The notes: generated from the sequence alone by a model not told the origin. Numbered from the stretch's first letter, positions 50,915-60,589 are shown. The stretch: DNA of 64,000 nucleotides from Dialister hominis (GCF_007164725.1 NZ_AP019697.1:1895501-1959500); one strand, 5' to 3'. Made by a program: numbers and translations.

Positions 50915-51878
50915 TTCCCAGGCTCACCGCGGAGGGAGAGACGCGCGCCCGGAAAACACACTGTATTCCTACCTCTATGGCATGGAAATCGGAGCCAACA
51001 TCGAGTGCGACATGCAGCTCGCGCGAGACGGCATCGTAATGAGCCACAATCCGGTCCTGAATCCGGATATCACAAGAGATATCCACGGTTCGTACCTCCG
51101 GACGGGCATCTACGACATCCGTTTGATGACCATCGAGGAAATCAAGTCTTTTGACGTTGGCGCCATCAACCCGGAGAGCGAGTACTTCGGCCTTCACGGC
51201 TCACAGACTGCGCTCCACGCCAAAATCCCGACGCTTGAAGAAATGTTCCAGCTTGCGGTCGATACTGGCCACAACACAACGGAATTCAATATAGAAACGA
51301 AATCGTACCCGGATCCGCAGAGCCCTTTCTATGAGAACAATGCGGACCCGCACAAATTTGTCGACGAATTTCTCCGCATCGTACGCAAGTACAAGATGGA
51401 GAAACGCGTCATCCTGCAGTCCTTCGACTGGAGGACGCTGCGCATCATGAAGGATGAGGCCCCGGAAATCCGGACGTCCGCCCTCTACCAGCTGTCCCCC
51501 GATAGTCCCGTCGACGGGGATACGATCCATATGACAAGAAGAGAGCCTTCGCCATGGCTGGCAGGCCTTTCCATCCACGACTACGACGGCCACATCGCCG
51601 CCTGCGCCTATGCAGCGGGAGCTGATATCCTCTCGCCGAACTTCCGGGAATTCACGGAAAAAGATGCTTACGAAGCCCATGAACTGGGCATGAAAATCCT
51701 GCCCTGGACCGTGAACTCGAGGAACGACATGCTTGAAACGATTGAAAAAGGCGCTGACGGCATCATTTCCGACCGCCCGTGGATCTTGAGAGAGCTTCTG
51801 GAACGAAGGGGCATCCCCCTCCGTCCGCTTTCGCCTTCGCCTGAAAGCCCGTACCACATCGAAGGCACCATGCTATAA
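50907..51878 (+). CDS. Glycerophosphodiester phosphodiesterase
   Basis: 323 residues, GDPD TIM barrel. The catalytic start is QAHRGGRDARPENTLYSY, with IECDMQLARDGIVMSHNPVL carrying the metal Glu/Asp and general-acid His. FNIETKSYP and LPWTVNSRNDM are also typical. It hydrolyses deacylated phospholipids to glycerol-3-phosphate. ATG at 50907 follows GAGGAGGAAGG. Middle gene of a three-gene operon. Confidence 0.92.
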   Translation: MFDSQAHRGGRDARPENTLYSYLYGMEIGANIECDMQLARDGIVMSHNPVLNPDITRDIHGSYLRTGIYDIRLMTIEEIKSFDVGAINPESEYFGLHGSQTALHAKIPTLEEMFQLAVDTGHNTTEFNIETKSYPDPQSPFYENNADPHKFVDEFLRIVRKYKMEKRVILQSFDWRTLRIMKDEAPEIRTSALYQLSPDSPVDGDTIHMTRREPSPWLAGLSIHDYDGHIAACAYAAGADILSPNFREFTEKDAYEAHELGMKILPWTVNSRNDMLETIEKGADGIISDRPWILRELLERRGIPLRPLSPSPESPYHIEGTML

Positions 51879-51893
51879 TATAAGGAGGTTTTC

Positions 51894-52640
51894 ATGCCGC
51901 TTTTCACTGATTTTGATCCGGAAGAAGGGCTCATCAGCCCCGGCTTTGAGAAACTGGGCCTTGCCCTTCCCGAATACGCCGTCATGGCATTTCTTTCTGA
52001 AAGACATATCCAGTCCTTCGCCGAAGCGCACGAAGGATACCAGGCAGGGAAATTCATGTCGCTGACAAAAAACTTTCCCGTCTGGGTCGTAAAAATAGGA
52101 GAAGAAGAAGTCACTCTCATCCAGGCCCCGGCCGGAGCACCGGCTGCCGTCCTCATGGAAGAGAGACTCTTTGCCTACGGCACTGAAAAACTTCTCACCG
52201 TCGGCTGCTGCGGCGCCCTCACCGACCTTCCCGAGAACACCTTCCTTCCCGTTAAGGAAGCCTTCCGGGACGAAGGCACCTCCTTCCACTACCTCCCCGA
52301 ATCCGACTCCATCGTCCTCGATGAAGAACCGCTCGCGCATATAGAGGAAATCTTTGCCAAAAGAAATATCCCCTGCATGCCCTGCACCGTCTGGACCACC
52401 GACGCCTTCTTCCGCGAAACGAAGGAAAAGATCGAACAGGTGAAAGAAGCCGGCTGCCAGGCCGTCGATATGGAATGCAGCGCCCTTGCCGCCTGCGCCA
52501 GATTCAGAGGAAAGACCTTCGCCCAGATCCTCTTCACCGCAGACACCTTAGCCTCCATGAGGCACGATGAAAGAAACTGGGGAAAAGACAGCAGAAACGC
52601 CTCCCTCGCACTCGCCATGGAAGCCGTACTGGGAATGTAA
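51894..52640 (+). CDS. Nucleoside phosphorylase family protein, copy 1
   Basis: 248 residues, PNP/UDP phosphorylase fold: VTLIQAPAGAPAAVLMEERL (phosphate site), TVGCCGALTDLPENTFLPV, and AVDMECSALAACARFR carrying the Met-Glu nucleoside-binding pair. It would cleave purine or pyrimidine nucleosides with phosphate. It is 15 bp after the GDPD gene with TAAGGAGG as ribosome binding site. Confidence 0.87.
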   Translation: MPLFTDFDPEEGLISPGFEKLGLALPEYAVMAFLSERHIQSFAEAHEGYQAGKFMSLTKNFPVWVVKIGEEEVTLIQAPAGAPAAVLMEERLFAYGTEKLLTVGCCGALTDLPENTFLPVKEAFRDEGTSFHYLPESDSIVLDEEPLAHIEEIFAKRNIPCMPCTVWTTDAFFRETKEKIEQVKEAGCQAVDMECSALAACARFRGKTFAQILFTADTLASMRHDERNWGKDSRNASLALAMEAVLGM

Positions 52641-52650
52641 GAATGAATTG

Positions 52651-52677
52651 AAAAAGGACCCGCCAGGGTCCTTTTTG
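52651..52677 (+). terminator. Terminator after phosphorylase copy 1
   Basis: AAAAAGGACCC gcca GGGTCCTTTTT. Confidence 0.9.
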
Positions 52678-52682
52678 CTTTG

Positions 52683-52925
52683 ATATATTTGATTAGAGGG
52701 TTTATCTAACATAGATATACAAATGGACTACCTAAAAACTAAAAGGATGCTTCGCCTTTTTAGAAACTGCCCCCCAAATAAACCGCTAAACCAGCCTGCG
52801 GCTGAGGAAATGCAACTCATCCGTCGCCTCTGGCGACACCTTCCCTTCCAGGGCAAGGTCAAAGGCATACTTCCCCGTCTGGGAAGGCGAGTGTTAGCGG
52901 CGGCCCCGCCTCTCCCTCCCTCCTC
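52683..52925. repeat. Palindromic repeat cluster between the two phosphorylase genes
   Basis: AGAGGGTTTATCTAACATAG motif (52696), then units GAGGAAATGCAACTCATCCG, CGCCTCTGGCGACACC, CCTTCCAGGGCAAGG and CTTCCCCGTCTGGGAAGG, which are inverted copies of units at 519, 17890 and 32118. Confidence 0.75.
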
Positions 52926-53074
52926 AGTATTGATTGAATAAAAGAAGTTTTTATATGATTCGAAATATTTTATTACGAGATTCTATCTAAAATGATATAA
53001 TAATAACATAAAACAAGTATATGCTAATAAGAAGAGGGACGGGAAGTCCCCTTGCCTGCTTAGGAGGCACTATC

Positions 53075-53821
53075 ATGAGTCTGGATACTGAATTTGATCC
53101 GTCGGAGGGCCTGATTTCGCCGGATTATGAGAAACTGGATCTGCAGCTGCCCGAAAGGGCTGTCTATGCCTTCCTTTCCGAAGCGCGGATTGGAAGCTAT
53201 ATCGAGATCCGCGGAGGAAAACTGATCGGCCACCTGCCTACGACGATGAAGAATATCCCGATCTGGATCGTCAATGATGACGGCGAGGATGTAGCTGTCA
53301 TGGAGGCGCCATTGGGCGCGCCTGCTTCCGTCATCACGCAGGAGAGGCTCTTTGCGTACGGTGTCGAGAAAATGCTCATGATTTCCTGCTGCGGGATGCT
53401 TGTCGACATGCCGGAGAATACGTTTCTCCCTGTCGAAAGGGCGTATAGAGATGAGGGCACGTCGGCCCACTACATGCCGGCTTCCCATTTCATAGAGCTC
53501 GATCCGAAACCCCTTTCCAAGATCGAAGCTCTTTTCATGGACCTGGGCATTTCCGTCGAGCCATGCACGACATGGACGACGGATGCCTTCTTCCGTGAAA
53601 CAAGGAATAAGGTGGAAATGAGGAAAGCGCAGGGCTGCCAGGTCGTCGACATGGCCTGCAGCGCACTCGCTGCCTGCGCCCGTTTCAGACATAAGGAATT
53701 TGCTGAAATCCTCTTCACGACAGACACCCTGGCCACTGTCAGCCACGATGTCCGCACATGGGGCAGGGAAGCAAGAAATGCAGCGCTCAATCTGGCGCTG
53801 ATGGCAATCAGAAGGATTTAA
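53075..53821 (+). CDS. Nucleoside phosphorylase family protein, copy 2
   Basis: 248 residues, paralog of the gene at 51894 (shared EGLISP.YEKL, GAPA.V..ERLFAYG.EK, PENTFLPV, CT.WTTDAFFRET, CSALAACARFR). The active-site segment here reads VVDMACSALAA: the Met-Glu pair that binds ribose (MECS in copy 1) has become Met-Ala. This suggests changed specificity or loss of activity. ATG at 53075 follows TAGGAGGCACTATC. Confidence 0.87.
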   Translation: MSLDTEFDPSEGLISPDYEKLDLQLPERAVYAFLSEARIGSYIEIRGGKLIGHLPTTMKNIPIWIVNDDGEDVAVMEAPLGAPASVITQERLFAYGVEKMLMISCCGMLVDMPENTFLPVERAYRDEGTSAHYMPASHFIELDPKPLSKIEALFMDLGISVEPCTTWTTDAFFRETRNKVEMRKAQGCQVVDMACSALAACARFRHKEFAEILFTTDTLATVSHDVRTWGREARNAALNLALMAIRRI

Positions 53822-53828
53822 GGAAATA

Positions 53829-53880
53829 GAAAAAGGCTGGAGCGGAATGTGATATCATTTCGCTCCAGCCTCTTTTTTGC
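53829..53880. terminator. Terminator after phosphorylase copy 2
   Basis: AAAGGCTGGAGCG.AATG/CATT.CGCTCCAGCCTCTTTTTT long hairpin. Confidence 0.88.
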
Positions 53881-53913
53881 ATAGCAATCAATATCTGCCC
53901 GGGTTCCCTGCTG

Positions 53914-54189
53914 TTAGTAATCAACCCATTCCATTTCAGACTCCGCTTCCCAAAAGGTTCTTCCATCCCAGAGTCTGGCCATCAGAAATTCCTGCACAGG
54001 GTAGGTTTTATCTCCTTTGCCAACCCAGATATAATCGGTTCCCGGAAGTTCCCAGCGGTCCAGATAAGTCGTGAATTTGTTGTCATCCTGAAAGAGACCT
54101 TCCAAAAAGAATTTCTGTCCTCTATACATGAAAACCAATTCGTCACCATAATGGATCCTATCTACAAAATCTCTGACATCACCATTCAT
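53914..54189 (-). CDS. Small hypothetical protein, 91 residues
   Basis: Short cytosolic acidic protein (GDVRDFVDRIHYGDELVFMYRG, FTTYLDRWELPGTDYIWVG, WEAESEMEWVDY). No family recognised; the layout recalls small immunity-like or DUF-type proteins but no partner toxin is next to it. ATG at 54189 follows GGGGGTGGCGG. Confidence 0.65.
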   Translation of the reverse strand: MNGDVRDFVDRIHYGDELVFMYRGQKFFLEGLFQDDNKFTTYLDRWELPGTDYIWVGKGDKTYPVQEFLMARLWDGRTFWEAESEMEWVDY

Positions 54190-54246
54190 CAATTTCCGCC
54201 ACCCCCTTAAAGTATTTTCTATACTTATTATATCCTTCCTTGGAAT

Positions 54247-54292
54247 ATAAAAGGAGCAGGAAAACGATAATCCGTTTCCCAGCTCCTTTTTT
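54247..54292 (-). terminator. Terminator of bcp
   Basis: AAAAGGAGC...GCTCCTTTT hairpin with inner GGAAA.CG/CG.TTTCC stem; T tracts on both strands. Confidence 0.8.
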
Positions 54293-54299
54293 GCTTTCC

Positions 54300-54764
54300 T
54301 TATTTCCCGACGAGGTCTTTCAAGAGGTCCCCCACGTGGGAGGCTGCTTTGACTTTGCGGTATTCTTTTACGAGATTTCCTTTTTCATCGATGATGAAGG
54401 TGGATCTTTCGATGCCCATGTATTTCTTGCCGTACATGCTCTTTTCCTTGAGGACGCCGTAAAGGTTGACGACGACTTCATCGGCATCCGAGAGAAGCGG
54501 GAAGTTGAGTTCGTTCTTGTCCCTGAAGTTGCAGTGCTTCTTGACGGAGTCGCGGCTGACGCCAAGGACGACGTAGCCGAGTTTTTCGAAGTCGGCAAGG
54601 TGCGTCCGGAAGGCCTGTGCTTCGAGTGTGCAGCCGGAGGTATTGTCCTTCGGGTAGAAGTAAAGGATGACTTTCTTTCCGAGGTAGTCGGAGAGGGACA
54701 CATCTTTGCCGCTGTCGGAGGGCAGTGTGAAGTCCGGCGCTTTCTTTCCAATTTCCAATGCCAT
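54300..54764 (-). CDS. bcp: Thioredoxin-dependent peroxiredoxin (BCP type)
   Basis: 154 residues. The catalytic motif is YFYPKDNTSGCTLEAQAFR with peroxidatic Cys; the usual second Cys five residues on is Ala/Gln, so this is a one-Cys or atypical BCP. It detoxifies peroxides. ATG at 54764 follows AGAAAGGAGAAC. Confidence 0.92.
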   Translation of the reverse strand: MALEIGKKAPDFTLPSDSGKDVSLSDYLGKKVILYFYPKDNTSGCTLEAQAFRTHLADFEKLGYVVLGVSRDSVKKHCNFRDKNELNFPLLSDADEVVVNLYGVLKEKSMYGKKYMGIERSTFIIDEKGNLVKEYRKVKAASHVGDLLKDLVGK

Positions 54765-54785
54765 AATAGTTCTCCTTTCTAGAGA

Positions 54786-54815
54786 AAAAGGGACCTCCTG
54801 CGAGGCCCCTCTTTA
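54786..54815 (-). terminator. Terminator after rplI
   Basis: GAGGGGCCTCgcagGAGGTCCCTTTTT on the minus strand. Confidence 0.75.
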
Positions 54816-55262
54816 TTATTCCGGAATGACGGAAACGTGTACTGTGCTGGTGACGTTCTGGTGTACCCAGACTTCGACATCGTATTCGCCTGTAGCTTTG
54901 ATCGGGCTTTCGAGACGGATGTTTTTCTTGTCGAGTTTGAATTTGTACTGAGTCTGAAGGGCTTCGCTGATGTCTTTTCCTGTGACGGAGCCGAAGACTC
55001 TTCCGTCTTCGCCGCACTGTACTTTAATGACGACTTTGACTTTCTTCAGCTGGGCAGCCATGATGACTGCTTCATCGGCAGCGACCTGGCTCTTGAATTC
55101 CTTGGCTTCCTGGCGCTGTGCTGCTGTATTGAGGTTCTGGCGTGTGCCTTCTACGCCGAGGCCTTTGCGGATGAGTACGTTGCGGCCGTAGCCGTCGGAG
55201 ACTTCAATGACGTCTCCCTTTTTCCCCATTTTCTTGACGTCCTGCAGTAATACTACTTTCAT
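54816..55262 (-). CDS. rplI: 50S ribosomal protein L9
   Basis: 148 residues. N-terminal KVVLLQDVKKMGKKGDVIEVSDGYGRNVLIRKGLG is the L9 signature, followed by the long central helix and the C-terminal RNA-binding domain. It overlaps gdpP by 4 bp, an arrangement shared by many Firmicutes. Confidence 0.97.
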   Translation of the reverse strand: MKVVLLQDVKKMGKKGDVIEVSDGYGRNVLIRKGLGVEGTRQNLNTAAQRQEAKEFKSQVAADEAVIMAAQLKKVKVVIKVQCGEDGRVFGSVTGKDISEALQTQYKFKLDKKNIRLESPIKATGEYDVEVWVHQNVTSTVHVSVIPE

Positions 55263-57244
55263 TCTTTTTCCTCCTCTATTTGTTTTTCGGCCTCCTGGAT
55301 GAGCGTCTTGGTGATGGCTTCCTGATCGGCTTCATCTCCGACCTGGGCGCCGGCTACGGTCTGGTGACCGCCGCCTCCCACGGCTTCCATGATGACCTGC
55401 ATATTGATGGACCCGTCAGACCGGGCGGAGATGCAGAGACCTTTTTCTGAGTGGTAGAACACGAAGCTGGCCCTGATTTCCTTCACGGTGACAAGGTAAT
55501 CGGCAATTTGTCCCGCCAGAATCTGTGATTCTTCTGCGTCCTTGGGGCATTCGGCAACGGCGATGCACCCGTGGGCGATTTTCATCTGGGCAAGGATCTG
55601 CGCTTTCTTCTGGATGAAACCGATGTCTTCGGCAAAGAGCCCGTGGACGAGCTGCGTGTTCGCACCGCAGCGGCGGAGGTAACTTGCCGCGTCGAAGGTG
55701 CGGACGCTCGTCTGCACGGTGAAGCTCTTCGTGTCGACAACGATGCCTGCATAGAGGCAGGATGCTTCGATTTCATTCATTTCCTCATCGCCGCCATAGT
55801 ACTGGATGAGTTCGGTGACGAGCTCGGATGCGGACGATGCGGATGGTTCCATGTATGTCAGAAGAGGCGTTTCAATGATGCTCTTCGCTCTTCTGTGATG
55901 GTCGATAACGACTCTCTTCTTGACCTTCTTCAGGAGCTCAGGCGCTGCCACGAGTTCCGGAATGTGGGTATCGACGACGACGAGGACGGTCTTGTCTGTG
56001 ACAAGGCTCTTCGCTTCACCGGCATCGATGATGAGGCCTTCGACTTCGCCGCTCTTTTCGATGGCTTCTGCCATCTTGCGGCAGGTGTCTCTTTCCTTGG
56101 AAAGGACGATATGCGTCTCGATGTGCGAGGAACGCGCGAGGTGGGTGACGCCCACAGCGGATCCGAGCGCATCGAAGTCTTCGTGATTATGTCCCATGAC
56201 GAGGACGAGGTCTGCGCCTTCGATGATTTCCTTGAGCGCCTGGGCAACGACTCTGACCCTGACTCTTGTCGAGCTGACAGAGGTCGGTGCCTTGCCGCCG
56301 AATGCTTTCGTGTCCTTGCCGATCCTGACGATGGCCTGGTCGCCGCCGCGGCCAAGAGCGAGGTCTAAGGAAACCTGCGCTTCGTCATACTGTTTGGCAA
56401 AGGTATCGTCAATCTGCGCGACGCCGATGGAAAGCGTCACAGGAATGCGGTTGACGGTATGGATGGCACGTACGGTATCGAGGATATCGAAATTATGCTC
56501 CATCATTTCCACAAGCGCCTTATGCGAAATGCATGCGACGAAATCCGTATCATTGTACTGCTTGATGAACCCGTCCCTCTCATTGAAGTAAGAGAGGACT
56601 TTTTCCGTGACATCGCTCAAAAGCGAGGAGCGTTCCACGTCCGTCATTTCGGAAGTGACTTCGCTCATGTTGTCGATGCGGATGATGCAGAAAACAGGGC
56701 GTGCGTCAGCGCATTCGCGCACAGCCACTTCCACATCGGTGCGGTCCATGAAGTAGAGCACCATGAAGGGGTCTTCCATACCTTCCGTGTCAGACACGTA
56801 CTTATGGAAAACGCGGAAGAACGTGCCATTGGCATGGCAGTCGAACCATCCGGTCTTGCCCCATATTTTCGAAATTTTCTGACCTGTGATCAGGTCCTGG
56901 AGACTTGCGCCTTCCTGCGCATCATCTCCCAGCCAGCTCCGGAATACGCCATTCGTCCAGACGAGCTCCTTGCCGCTGTCCATCATCGCAATCCCGATAG
57001 GCAGGTTCTTGACGGCATAGACAGTCCCGGCCGACACGCCAGCCGACAGATCGTCCAGGTACTTCATCAGCTTCTTTTCCTGCGTGAGGTCGCACCGTTT
57101 CGTATAGACGATGCATCCTGCGACGATGATGAAAAGAAGGACACCGAGCTGCCAGTTCTGGGTCGCCAGCATGATGACTGCCAAAAGCAGCAGCGTCACG
57201 TAGATCCGGCTGGTTTTCTTATAAACCCAAATATCACCGAGCAT
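55259..57244 (-). CDS. gdpP: Cyclic-di-AMP phosphodiesterase GdpP
   Basis: 661 residues. Two N-terminal membrane helices (IYVTLLLLAVIMLATQNW, LGVLLFIIVAGCIVY), a PAS-like region (90-160), a degenerate GGDEF (175-305) and a DHH/DHHA1 phosphodiesterase (DFDALGSAVG, VIDHHRRAKS, and GGGGHQTVAGAQV at the end). It hydrolyses c-di-AMP, the messenger that limits K+ uptake through Ktr/Trk RCK proteins, so it links to the potassium systems at 2.8 and 22.3 kb. Confidence 0.95.
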   Translation of the reverse strand: MLGDIWVYKKTSRIYVTLLLLAVIMLATQNWQLGVLLFIIVAGCIVYTKRCDLTQEKKLMKYLDDLSAGVSAGTVYAVKNLPIGIAMMDSGKELVWTNGVFRSWLGDDAQEGASLQDLITGQKISKIWGKTGWFDCHANGTFFRVFHKYVSDTEGMEDPFMVLYFMDRTDVEVAVRECADARPVFCIIRIDNMSEVTSEMTDVERSSLLSDVTEKVLSYFNERDGFIKQYNDTDFVACISHKALVEMMEHNFDILDTVRAIHTVNRIPVTLSIGVAQIDDTFAKQYDEAQVSLDLALGRGGDQAIVRIGKDTKAFGGKAPTSVSSTRVRVRVVAQALKEIIEGADLVLVMGHNHEDFDALGSAVGVTHLARSSHIETHIVLSKERDTCRKMAEAIEKSGEVEGLIIDAGEAKSLVTDKTVLVVVDTHIPELVAAPELLKKVKKRVVIDHHRRAKSIIETPLLTYMEPSASSASELVTELIQYYGGDEEMNEIEASCLYAGIVVDTKSFTVQTSVRTFDAASYLRRCGANTQLVHGLFAEDIGFIQKKAQILAQMKIAHGCIAVAECPKDAEESQILAGQIADYLVTVKEIRASFVFYHSEKGLCISARSDGSINMQVIMEAVGGGGHQTVAGAQVGDEADQEAITKTLIQEAEKQIEEEKE

Positions 57245-57409
57245 TTTGCTTCTCCCTTTTATACCTTTTTGAGCCGCGGCTCATACCAGCGTGGATAGTT
57301 TCCCTATCCCTTCTGATATCTATAATCGTACCCGAAAAGCACCCCAAATGCAAATAAAAGGGCGCTGATTTATAGTTTCCTACAAGACAGCCCCCTTCAT
57401 CTCCACTTC

Positions 57410-58366
57410 TTATTGATAATTTCTTTTTTTACGGTAGTTGACCGCCATATCCGCCATTCCAAGGAAGACCATCATCATCTGGAAAAGTCCCACGAAGAAG
57501 GACAGCAGAACGATCAGCACGCGGAAGGGACGGACCCTCGGATACTTGTGCGGCATCCACCAGAGCGTCGCAAGCCCCTGCAGCCAGAAGATCAGGACGC
57601 AGCCGACTTCCACATTGTAGAGGACATAGTCCATCATGCCCTGCGGCTTCAAGAAATATCCTGCCACGACGACAGCGATGTACACATAAAGAACCGGTCT
57701 TGGCATTTCCCAGCGTTCCAGAGCCGGAAGCATCGGGATATCCTTGATGCCCATCTTCTGGAAAATCATCTTGCCAAGCGTCATGGACGCCCAGGAATAG
57801 AAGAAGGACGCTGCCACCATGGCAAAGGGAATGGATTTCCTGATGGATTCCATCATGACATCGACGCGTTCCTGCGCCTGCGTCAGCGCTTCGCCCGAAT
57901 AGAAGGACGGAAGCATCTCATTCATCGACTGCTCCATCTGCGTGAAACCTTCCCCGCCTAAAATCGGAGAGGAAATCCCCAGGACATAGAGCGCTGCCAG
58001 CCCTTCGGCGACAAGTGCGATGAGAACGACGACGGCGCCTGCAATCAGCGCCTTCCACGCCGCAATCTTATGCTTGTAGCAGATCCCCATCACGATGCCC
58101 AGGATCCCGAAAATCGCGCAGAGGAAAGCGGCAGAAACGATGCCGAAGAAAACCGAGTCCAGGATCAGGATCCCGCTCGTGACGATGACCGACCACTGGA
58201 TCCCCTCGCGCATCCCCAGGTATGCGATCGGAAGAGGGATCAAAAGAAATACGATAGTGGAAAAAAGCGGCATGTAGAGCCCAATCATAGAAAGGACTAC
58301 GGCCAGAGCCGTACACATCCCTGCCAATACGACCGCGTTGGTGCTGCCTGCCTTGAAATCTCCCAT
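57410..58366 (-). CDS. DUF2232 (YybS-like) membrane protein
   Basis: 318 residues, about eight hydrophobic helices, with the typical DUF2232 opening (VVLAGMCTALAVVLSMIGLYMP and FLLIPLPIAYLGMREG). Function unknown; it resembles membrane components of ECF-type transporters. It regularly precedes gdpP-rplI in Firmicutes, as here (165-bp gap). ATG at 58366 follows AAAGGAGACAGT. Confidence 0.9.
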   Translation of the reverse strand: MGDFKAGSTNAVVLAGMCTALAVVLSMIGLYMPLFSTIVFLLIPLPIAYLGMREGIQWSVIVTSGILILDSVFFGIVSAAFLCAIFGILGIVMGICYKHKIAAWKALIAGAVVVLIALVAEGLAALYVLGISSPILGGEGFTQMEQSMNEMLPSFYSGEALTQAQERVDVMMESIRKSIPFAMVAASFFYSWASMTLGKMIFQKMGIKDIPMLPALERWEMPRPVLYVYIAVVVAGYFLKPQGMMDYVLYNVEVGCVLIFWLQGLATLWWMPHKYPRVRPFRVLIVLLSFFVGLFQMMMVFLGMADMAVNYRKKRNYQ

Positions 58367-58531
58367 ACTGTCTCCTTTACTGTAAACCTATAATGTGATA
58401 CCTCTATTCTAACATAAAAACAGGAAAAATCCGCATGACAGAAATTTCGAAAAGGGTATAGATTTGCGCAGATGGGAATGAAAATGAATCTCCAATTTCA
58501 TTTTTCTTCTACTATCGCTCTGCATGCCTTG

Positions 58532-58540
58532 TGTTATAAT
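58532..58540 (+). promoter_or_regulatory. Extended -10 promoter of rnj with long leader
   Basis: TGTTATAAT at 58532-58540 is a perfect extended -10; no good -35 is present. The leader to the TTG start would be about 127 bases and includes T7 and a T6 stretch. Together with the sequence 58367-58531 this accounts for the gap, which otherwise holds nothing recognised. Confidence 0.7.
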
Positions 58541-58674
58541 AGGAGTAACGACTATGGAACGGCTTATTTTTTTATCTATATAAGTTTTTAAAATGTTTTT
58601 TTGATCGATTGATTCAGCTTATGATACGGAACACCACATATGCATGAAACAAAATCACACAGGAGGTATTTTTC

Positions 58675-60336
58675 TTGTCCAAAACCAGATTACAAATTAT
58701 TCCCTTAGGAGGACTAGGGGAAATCGGAAAGAACATGACTGTCTTCCGTTACGACGACGAAATTATCGTAATTGATGCAGGCATGGCATTTCCTGATGAA
58801 ACCATGCCGGGGATTGACATCGTCATCCCCGATTTCAGCTATTTGATTGAGAACAGAGACAAGGTCAAGGCGATTCTGATCACCCATGGTCACGAAGATC
58901 ACATCGGCTCCCTGTCTTATCTTTTAAGGGATGTCAAAGCGCCAGTCTATGCGACACGCCTCACCTGCGGCCTCATCGAAGGCAAGCTCAAGGAAGCGAA
59001 AGTCAATGACGCTGATTTGCACGTCGTGAAGTCCGGGGACGAATTCAAAGCCGGTTCGTTCAAATTCGGATTCTTCCACGTCTGCCATTCCATTCCGGAT
59101 TCCTGCGGCATCTACCTCAGGACCCCGGTCGGCACCATCGTCCACACGGGCGACTTCAAATTCGACCATTCACCGGTCGATGGAGAACAGACCGACATGT
59201 ACAAACTGGCTGAGCTCGGCCACAGAGGCGTACTTGCCCTCTGCGCTGACTCCACCAATGCACAGAACCCGGGCTACACCCCGTCCGAAGCCGTCGTCGC
59301 CAAGTCTCTCATGAGCTCCTACGCCGACGCCAAGGGCCGCATTATCCTTGCCACATTCGCATCCAACGTATCCCGTATCCAGATGGCAGTCGATGCCGCT
59401 CTGGCATTCAAGAGAAAAGTCTGCGTCTTCGGCCGTTCCATGGTCAATGTCGTAGGCATCGCCCGTGAAATGGGCTACCTCAAAGCGCCGGAAGGCACAT
59501 TCATTGAACCGGAAGAACTTAACCGCTACAGAGACGACCGCATCTGCATCCTCACCACAGGAAGCCAGGGCGAACCGATGGCAGGCCTCTCCCGCATGGC
59601 AGACGGCAGCCACCGTCAGGTACAGATTCATGCCGGCGACACCGTCATCATCTCTGCATCCCCGATCCCGGGCAACGAAAACAGCGTAGGCCGCACCATC
59701 GACAACCTCATGCGTCTCGGCGCACACGTCGTCACCAGCCACAACACACGCGTCCACGTTTCCGGCCACGGATCCCAGGAAGACCTGAAAACCATGCTCT
59801 CCCTCGTCCATCCGAAATTCTTCATTCCCGTCCATGGCGAATACCGCATGCTCTGCAGCCACGCAGAACTCGCTGAAAGCCTTGGCGTCAAGAAACAGAA
59901 CATCCTCATCGGAGAAAACGGCTCCGTCTTCGAACTCACTAACCGCAGTGCGAAGATCAATGGCAAAGTCCAGGCAGGTGCCGTATTCGTTGACGGCTTA
60001 GGCGTAGGCGACGTAGGAAACATCGTCATCAGAGACCGCCAGCAGCTTGCTCAGGACGGCGTCGTCATCGTCGTCATCGCCCTCGAAAAAGGCAGCAACC
60101 AGGTCCTCGCAGGCCCGGACATCGTCTCCAGAGGCTTCGTATACGTCAGAGACAGCGAAGGCCTCCTGACCGAAGCCAAAGACCGCATCGAATCCATCCT
60201 CGACCGCTGCGAAGCAGGCAACGTCACCGAATGGAACGCCATCAAGACTCAGATCAGAGACTCCCTCGGCAAGTACTTCTTCGAACGTACCAAACGCAGA
60301 CCGATGATCCTTCCGATCATTCAGGAAGTCAAATAA
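58675..60336 (+). CDS. rnj: Ribonuclease J
   Basis: 553 residues, metallo-beta-lactamase/beta-CASP RNase: LGGLGEIGKNMTVF, zinc motif LITHGHEDHIGSL, HTGDFKFDHSP, the beta-CASP core with TTGSQGEPMAGLSRMA and the C-terminal domain. It matures and degrades RNA as endo- and 5' exonuclease. The start is TTG at 58675, with AGGAGGT 7 bases upstream, and no ATG fits better. Confidence 0.95.
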   Translation: MSKTRLQIIPLGGLGEIGKNMTVFRYDDEIIVIDAGMAFPDETMPGIDIVIPDFSYLIENRDKVKAILITHGHEDHIGSLSYLLRDVKAPVYATRLTCGLIEGKLKEAKVNDADLHVVKSGDEFKAGSFKFGFFHVCHSIPDSCGIYLRTPVGTIVHTGDFKFDHSPVDGEQTDMYKLAELGHRGVLALCADSTNAQNPGYTPSEAVVAKSLMSSYADAKGRIILATFASNVSRIQMAVDAALAFKRKVCVFGRSMVNVVGIAREMGYLKAPEGTFIEPEELNRYRDDRICILTTGSQGEPMAGLSRMADGSHRQVQIHAGDTVIISASPIPGNENSVGRTIDNLMRLGAHVVTSHNTRVHVSGHGSQEDLKTMLSLVHPKFFIPVHGEYRMLCSHAELAESLGVKKQNILIGENGSVFELTNRSAKINGKVQAGAVFVDGLGVGDVGNIVIRDRQQLAQDGVVIVVIALEKGSNQVLAGPDIVSRGFVYVRDSEGLLTEAKDRIESILDRCEAGNVTEWNAIKTQIRDSLGKYFFERTKRRPMILPIIQEVK

Positions 60337-60346
60337 AAAGAAAAAA

Positions 60347-60393
60347 GAAGGGGGCTGTGGCAAAATGGTTAATCATTTTGCCACAGCCTCTTT
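60347..60393 (+). terminator. Terminator after rnj
   Basis: GGGGCTGTGGCAAAATG gttaat CATTTTGCCACAGCCTCTTTT, a member of the long terminator family. Confidence 0.92.
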
Positions 60394-60444
60394 TGTATTG
60401 GAAAATCCCGTCAGAGGATTATCTAACAATTATATGCCTTTTGT

Positions 60445-60541
60445 TTAGGCTTATAGGACATTTCGTGGTGTTTTTAATGCCAATGAAGCCAGTGTTTATC
60501 AGGCTTCATTGACATTTTAAGATTTCCAGTCATTTTAAAGG
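60445..60541 (+). repeat. Dispersed repeat arm, second copy of 8262-8362
   Basis: Begins TTAGGCTTATAGGACATTTC, contains a stem with ATGAAGCC...GGCTTCAT and ends near TTTTAAAGG. It matches the element in the 9.7-kb block in opposite orientation. Confidence 0.7.
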
Positions 60542-60589
60542 TGCATCTGCGGGATCTGAAAAACAGACAATCAGCTTAAGACGGAAGGA

